Positions 6,947 to 10,369 of a stretch of 10,369 nucleotides of DNA are shown one piece after another. The notes below the pieces were generated by a model that saw nothing but the letters and a program-made list of their open reading frames with translations, had not been told where the DNA came from and made no database searches. Positions within the stretch are counted from its first letter, which is position 1. Each line of letters opens with the position of its first letter. The stretch comes from Candidatus Aminicenans sakinawicola JGI OTU-1 (GTDB taxonomy: Bacteria > Acidobacteriota > Aminicenantia > Aminicenantales > Aminicenantaceae). The stretch is from assembly GCA_000493965.1 (NCBI GenBank), contig AWNV01000032.1:25528-35896 (forward strand). Reading direction: 5' to 3'. The position numbers and the translations under genes were made by a program.

Positions 6947-7696
6947 ATGATGAAATCAAAATTAGAGAAAATACTGAATGACGTCAGCATAGGTAACCTT
7001 TCTCCCAAAAAGGCTCTCGAAATTCTTGAAGGCTTTCCATATAAAGATTTAACATTCGCAAAGATCGACCACCACCGGGAATTGAGAAGAGGCTTTCCTG
7101 AGGCCATTTACGGCCAGGGTAAAACAAAAGACCAGATACTAAAAATCGCAACGGAAATTCTAAAAAATGGGAGTAACCTTGTTATCACCAAAGTCGAGTC
7201 CTCTGTCTTTAAGAGTCTAAAGCAGAAAATCCCTGGTATTAGTTATAATACTCTTGCTAAAACAATTTTCCTCAAGCAAAAACCAGCCCCTCCAGGAAAA
7301 GGAAGAATAGCCATCACAACAGCCGGGACATCAGACATTCCGGTTGCAGAAGAAGCATTTGTAACCTGCGATATTCTAGGTAATGAAGTCGATAAAATAT
7401 ATGATATTGGAGTAGCAGGGCTCCACCGCCTCTTTGGCGAGTACGACAAATTGAAGCATGCAAGAGTGATTATTACTGTCGCTGGCATGGAAGGTGCTCT
7501 ACCAAGCGTGATAGCCGGCATCACCAATGTTCCAATTATTGCGGTTCCAACAAGTGTTGGATACGGAACAAGCTTAAATGGAATGGCGGCTCTATTCGCA
7601 ATGCTCAATTCCTGTTCTGGCGGCATATCTGTTGTAAATATTGACAATGGATTTGGAGCAGCTTGCACAGCAAGTCTAATTAATCATCTTGAGTAA
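6947..7696 (+). CDS. larB: Nickel-pincer cofactor biosynthesis protein LarB (pyridinium-3,5-biscarboxylic acid mononucleotide synthase)
   Basis: LarB carboxylates and hydrolyses nicotinic acid adenine dinucleotide to the biscarboxylic mononucleotide, the first step towards the nickel-pincer nucleotide used by lactate racemase (LarA) family enzymes. The 249-aa protein has the usual LarB layout. The N-terminal part includes ALEILEGFPYKDLTFAKIDHHRELRRGFPE and GQGKT (55-60). The C-terminal part is a PurE-like AIR-carboxylase domain from about 118: ITTAGTSDIPVAEEA, DIGVAGLHRLF, VAGMEGALPSVIAG, VPIIAVPTSVGYGTS and NIDNGFGA. The cysteine in LNSCSGG (C223) should correspond to the catalytic cysteine reported for Lactiplantibacillus LarB, aligned from memory. 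Translation may begin at the second ATG (6950). larC, larE and larA are not in the window. It is divergent from lpxC and 82 nt before dnaG, which has its own promoter. PurE itself is excluded by length and the LarB N-terminal part. Confidence 0.93.
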   Translation: MMKSKLEKILNDVSIGNLSPKKALEILEGFPYKDLTFAKIDHHRELRRGFPEAIYGQGKTKDQILKIATEILKNGSNLVITKVESSVFKSLKQKIPGISYNTLAKTIFLKQKPAPPGKGRIAITTAGTSDIPVAEEAFVTCDILGNEVDKIYDIGVAGLHRLFGEYDKLKHARVIITVAGMEGALPSVIAGITNVPIIAVPTSVGYGTSLNGMAALFAMLNSCSGGISVVNIDNGFGAACTASLINHLE

Positions 7697-7712
7697 ACAA
7701 CCTATTATCACC

Positions 7713-7741
7713 TTGACAATTCAAAGTCTCAGCCCTATATT
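7713..7741 (+). promoter_or_regulatory. Near-consensus sigma70 promoter for dnaG-rpoD
   Basis: A perfect -35 TTGACA (7713-7718), a 17-nt spacer and TATATT (7736-7741, 5 of 6 to -10) sit in the gap between larB and dnaG. Initiation would be near 7748, leaving a leader of about 30 nt. This is the best promoter match in the window and implies that dnaG does not depend on larB transcription. Confidence 0.7.
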
Positions 7742-7778
7742 TTGGTAGTTAAGTTTTATCTCACTCTTGTCGGAAATC

Positions 7779-9506
7779 ATGGAAATAATAGACCAAATCA
7801 GGCAAGTTGCAAGCATAGTGGATATAGCCTCACAATACACCACGCTGATAAAGCGTGGACAAAAATACGTAGGCCTTTGTCCATTTCATTCAGAAAAGAC
7901 CCCTTCCTTTACTGTCGACAATGACAAACAGCTTTATCACTGTTTTGGCTGTGGAGCCGGCGGAGATATTTTTACTCTTGTCATGGAAAAAGAAAACCTC
8001 GGTTTCCCTGAAGCTCTGCGGTATCTAGCAAAAAAGTATAACATAAGGCTTCCAGATAAAAAAAAGTTTTCTTCACAAAAACTAAAACTAGAAGAAATGT
8101 TGTATAAAATAAGCGAAAATGCCCTCGCTTTTTTCAAGAAAAACCTGTTTAACACTAAAGAAGGCCAGAAAGCCCTCGGTTATCTTGAAAAAAGAAAAAT
8201 TTCCGAGGAAATTATACAAAAACTCAAGATAGGTTATGCTATGAACTCCTGGGATGCTCTTCTCTCTTATTTTCAGGGCAAAAATATTTCTCCCGGTGTA
8301 CTCGAAAAGGCAGGACTAGTTCTTCGGAGGCAAAAAAAAGAGGGTTATTATGACCGGTTTAGAGGGAGAATTATTTTCCCTATATTCACTGAGACTGGCA
8401 AAGTTGTTGCCTTTGGTGGAAGAACAATAATAAAGGCTGAACTCAAGTATCTCAATTCTCCAGACACTCTTATATATACTAAAGGAAAACTTCTTTACGG
8501 CATTAATTTCTGTAAAGAATCTATCCGCGAAAAAGGCGAAGTCATTCTTGTAGAAGGGTACACGGATTTCCTCTCACTTTACCAGGCAGGAATAACCAAT
8601 TGCGCAGCCTCTCTCGGAACAAGCCTGACCACTCATCAAGTCTCCATAGCCAGAAATTTTGCACCAAGAATGATCATCAGCTATGACGGAGACGATGCTG
8701 GCACAAAAGCATCTGTCAGGGGAATATCCCTCTGTTTTGAAAGAGGTGTCCAAATTAAAGTCCTGACATTGCCAGACGGAATGGATCCTGATAGTTTCAT
8801 TAGAAAATCTGGTGTTGACAAATTTAAAAGCCTTGTTCAAAACAGCACAGGAGGCCTCAAATTTTTAATCAATACACTAATCCGCAAAACAAATCTCGAA
8901 ATTCCTGAGGAGAAAGCTAAAGTTGTAAACCATGTCCTTACAGAGATAGAAAAAATCGCAAATCCTTTTATCCGCAGTGAATATCTAAAGAAAACAAGTG
9001 AGCATCTCTCAATTAATGAAGAAGATTTAAGGGCAATGATTAGGCAAAAATCAAAAGGGGGGAAAACCGAAACAAAAGGCTACTTTCTTAATGCAGAAAA
9101 AAGACTTCTTCAAGTTCTTTTCGAAAACAGTAGTTTTACTACGACCATATTTAATAATATGAATGAGCAGGATTTTAAAGGCCTGAAGAGCGAGCCTATC
9201 CTCCATGCCCTGTCACAATTTTTCAGGAATGGCAAATCTCCAAATTTTAACGAACTTATGAAAAAAATTGACCCTTCACTTCGTACATTACTGTCGGAAA
9301 TCTTACAGGAAACCAGGGAAAAACCAACCATAGAAAAAGTCAAAGATTACATCCAAGCTCTCAAGAAACATGCCCGAGAAAAACAGTCGGAAGAAATAAA
9401 TGCTCAAATTTCAAAGCTGGAAAGAAGTGGAGAGCAAGAAAAGATTCTCTCTCTTCTCAGGCAGAGGCAAAAAATTACCGAAGAATTATCCCAACAAAAT
9501 GACTGA
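7779..9506 (+). CDS. dnaG: DNA primase DnaG
   Basis: DnaG makes the RNA primers for chromosome replication at the fork, together with the DnaB helicase. Numbered from the ATG at 7779, the 575-aa protein has the CHC2 zinc finger (C34, H37 in GLCPFHSEKTPSF; C55, C58 in HCFGCGAGGD). The RNA polymerase basic motif YYDRFRGRIIFPI is at 190-202, and SPDTLIYTKGKLLYG follows at 227-241. The TOPRIM core is intact: EGYTD with E260, and YDGDDAG with D303 and D305. A helical C-terminal helicase-binding domain follows, ending in a charged coil. Length equals E. coli DnaG (581). A TTG at 7767 would add four residues, but the ATG is preceded by GGA at 7772-7774 and better fits the family N-terminus. rpoD follows after 50 nt, the conserved macromolecular synthesis order; rpsU is absent here. 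Confidence 0.96.
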   Translation: MEIIDQIRQVASIVDIASQYTTLIKRGQKYVGLCPFHSEKTPSFTVDNDKQLYHCFGCGAGGDIFTLVMEKENLGFPEALRYLAKKYNIRLPDKKKFSSQKLKLEEMLYKISENALAFFKKNLFNTKEGQKALGYLEKRKISEEIIQKLKIGYAMNSWDALLSYFQGKNISPGVLEKAGLVLRRQKKEGYYDRFRGRIIFPIFTETGKVVAFGGRTIIKAELKYLNSPDTLIYTKGKLLYGINFCKESIREKGEVILVEGYTDFLSLYQAGITNCAASLGTSLTTHQVSIARNFAPRMIISYDGDDAGTKASVRGISLCFERGVQIKVLTLPDGMDPDSFIRKSGVDKFKSLVQNSTGGLKFLINTLIRKTNLEIPEEKAKVVNHVLTEIEKIANPFIRSEYLKKTSEHLSINEEDLRAMIRQKSKGGKTETKGYFLNAEKRLLQVLFENSSFTTTIFNNMNEQDFKGLKSEPILHALSQFFRNGKSPNFNELMKKIDPSLRTLLSEILQETREKPTIEKVKDYIQALKKHAREKQSEEINAQISKLERSGEQEKILSLLRQRQKITEELSQQND

Positions 9507-9515
9507 AATTTACGT

Positions 9516-9521
9516 TATAAT
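9516..9521 (+). promoter_or_regulatory. Possible extra promoter (-10 box only) ahead of rpoD
   Basis: A perfect TATAAT sits 10 nt after the dnaG stop, but no acceptable -35 hexamer is found 16-18 nt upstream and there is no TG extension. In other bacteria rpoD often has secondary promoters near the end of dnaG, which makes the site worth recording; in AT-rich sequence it may be chance. Confidence 0.25.
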
Positions 9522-9556
9522 AATAAGAGGGAAATTCATAAAAACAGGAGCTGCCA

Positions 9557-10369
9557 TTGGCATTAAAAAATAACACTCATAAGCAAGAAATTCATCAACT
9601 CATTTCAAAGGGAAGAAAACATGGATATTTGCTTTTCGAAGAAATAGAAAAAACCTTCCAGAACAATAAGCTTTCCGGAAAAGATTTCGATGCGTTTCTC
9701 AGCTCCACAGACAGTTATGGAATCAAAATCCTCGACAAACACAGAGTGGTAAAAATCAGAAGAAAAAAAAGCAATATAGTCTCTCTGGAGGGACTAGAAC
9801 GGACAACTGACCCCGTCAAGCTTTACCTAAGAGGAATGGGCAGTATTTCTCTCTTAACACGAGAGGGAGAAATTGCTATAGCAATGGAAATCGAAAGGGG
9901 CGAAAAGACAATAATCAAAACTCTTTCAAAAACGCGAATTGTGCTTAATGAGATTCTTCTCTTGGAAGAGAAGTTGAAAGAAGATTACGAATGTGTTCAG
10001 GACATTCTAGACATCAGTGAAGATGATATCGCAGAAGGCAGGCTCGAAGAAAAAAAGAATCTAATTCTTGCCAAAATCAATGAGATAAAAGATTTAAGCA
10101 GGCAATTAGAAAAAATCCCTCACAGGAAAAAAGACAAATTTGCCCGGGGGCGCTTGATTGTAAAAATGAGCCGTCACATCCAGGACCTCAATATTCGTCC
10201 AAGCCGCAAGGAAGTAATTATCCAGAATCTCCATGAAAAATTAAAAGTCATAAACGAATTGGAAGAAACAAAAGAGGAGTTGTATGTATCTCTCAAACAC
10301 ACAAGGAGCAAAAAGAAAACAGCTGAACTAAAACAGAAAATCAAAGAAATTAATAAGCTAATACTGAGA
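9557..10369 (+). CDS. rpoD: RNA polymerase primary sigma factor RpoD (N-terminal part, cut by window end)
   Basis: RpoD directs core RNA polymerase to housekeeping promoters. The open frame runs from TTG at 9557 to the last base, 271 codons with no stop. Region 1.1 is recognisable at residues about 9-65 (QEIHQLISKGRKHGYLLFEEI). Region 1.2 begins at 85 with DPVKLYLRGMGSISLLTREGEIAIA, the hallmark of group 1 sigma factors. A long, lysine-rich, probably coiled non-conserved region follows to the edge; regions 2-4 lie beyond the window. The TTG start is chosen because AGGAG at 9546-9550 sits 6 nt before it and an in-frame TAA at 9539-9541 bars any longer form; the only other upstream candidate is CTG at 9551. 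No ATG occurs near the start. The gene is 50 nt behind dnaG and likely in the same operon. Confidence 0.93.
   Translation, partial: MALKNNTHKQEIHQLISKGRKHGYLLFEEIEKTFQNNKLSGKDFDAFLSSTDSYGIKILDKHRVVKIRRKKSNIVSLEGLERTTDPVKLYLRGMGSISLLTREGEIAIAMEIERGEKTIIKTLSKTRIVLNEILLLEEKLKEDYECVQDILDISEDDIAEGRLEEKKNLILAKINEIKDLSRQLEKIPHRKKDKFARGRLIVKMSRHIQDLNIRPSRKEVIIQNLHEKLKVINELEETKEELYVSLKHTRSKKKTAELKQKIKEINKLILR

Noticed and set aside
7243..7668. 141-codon open frame on the - strand
   Set aside because: It is antisense to the conserved PurE-like domain of larB and has no independent support.
7767..7778. TTG start for dnaG four codons upstream of the ATG
   Set aside because: No ribosome site precedes the TTG, while GGA precedes the ATG at 7779 and the shorter N-terminus fits DnaG better; the longer form is not excluded.

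Overview
The window is a gene-dense stretch (low GC by eye, roughly 40 percent) from a Gram-negative bacterium with an outer membrane. It carries a TonB-dependent outer-membrane receptor, the lipid A enzyme LpxC, GlmU, and the chromosomal core genes dnaG and rpoD, so it is ordinary chromosome rather than plasmid or phage. The receptor belongs to the type with an N-terminal carboxypeptidase-regulatory-like domain (Oar-like). That type, together with an Ino1-type inositol phosphate synthase, is common in the Acidobacteriota/Aminicenantes part of the tree. This lineage guess is an inference with low confidence.

Layout. (1) Positions 2-4028, + strand: the tail of a probable CDP-alcohol phosphatidyltransferase, then ino1 3 nt later, then a 938-aa TonB-dependent receptor 19 nt after that. 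The first two would make inositol phosphate and attach it to a lipid. (2) Positions 4041-5929, - strand: a TPR protein and glmU, coupled by an ATGA stop/start overlap and preceded by a good sigma70-type promoter. They converge on the receptor gene with only 12 nt between the stop codons. (3) Positions 6026-6860, - strand: lpxC, split by a frameshift exactly at the longest homopolymer in the window (nine A on the coding strand, 6491-6499). Both halves keep all recognisable catalytic residues. (4) Positions 6947-7696, + strand: a complete larB, divergent from lpxC, with no larC or larE in the window. (5) Positions 7779-10369, + strand: dnaG behind a near-consensus promoter, then rpoD with a TTG start and a strong Shine-Dalgarno, cut by the window end. 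This is the dnaG-rpoD core of the macromolecular synthesis operon; rpsU is not beside it.

How the genes relate. GlmU makes UDP-GlcNAc, and LpxC catalyses the committed step that draws UDP-GlcNAc into lipid A, so the minus-strand block is envelope precursor metabolism. The plus-strand left block is inositol-lipid synthesis with an outer-membrane transporter attached. The right block is replication priming and primary transcription. No gene-free stretch exceeds 300 bases; the longest gaps are about 80-100 bases, and the gaps before the TPR gene, lpxC, larB and dnaG hold the promoter candidates. I see no tRNA, rRNA, CRISPR array, insertion sequence or convincing intrinsic terminator. Nothing here is clearly a new biological system. 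The most notable items are the lpxC frameshift, the isolated larB and the receptor in an inositol-lipid operon.
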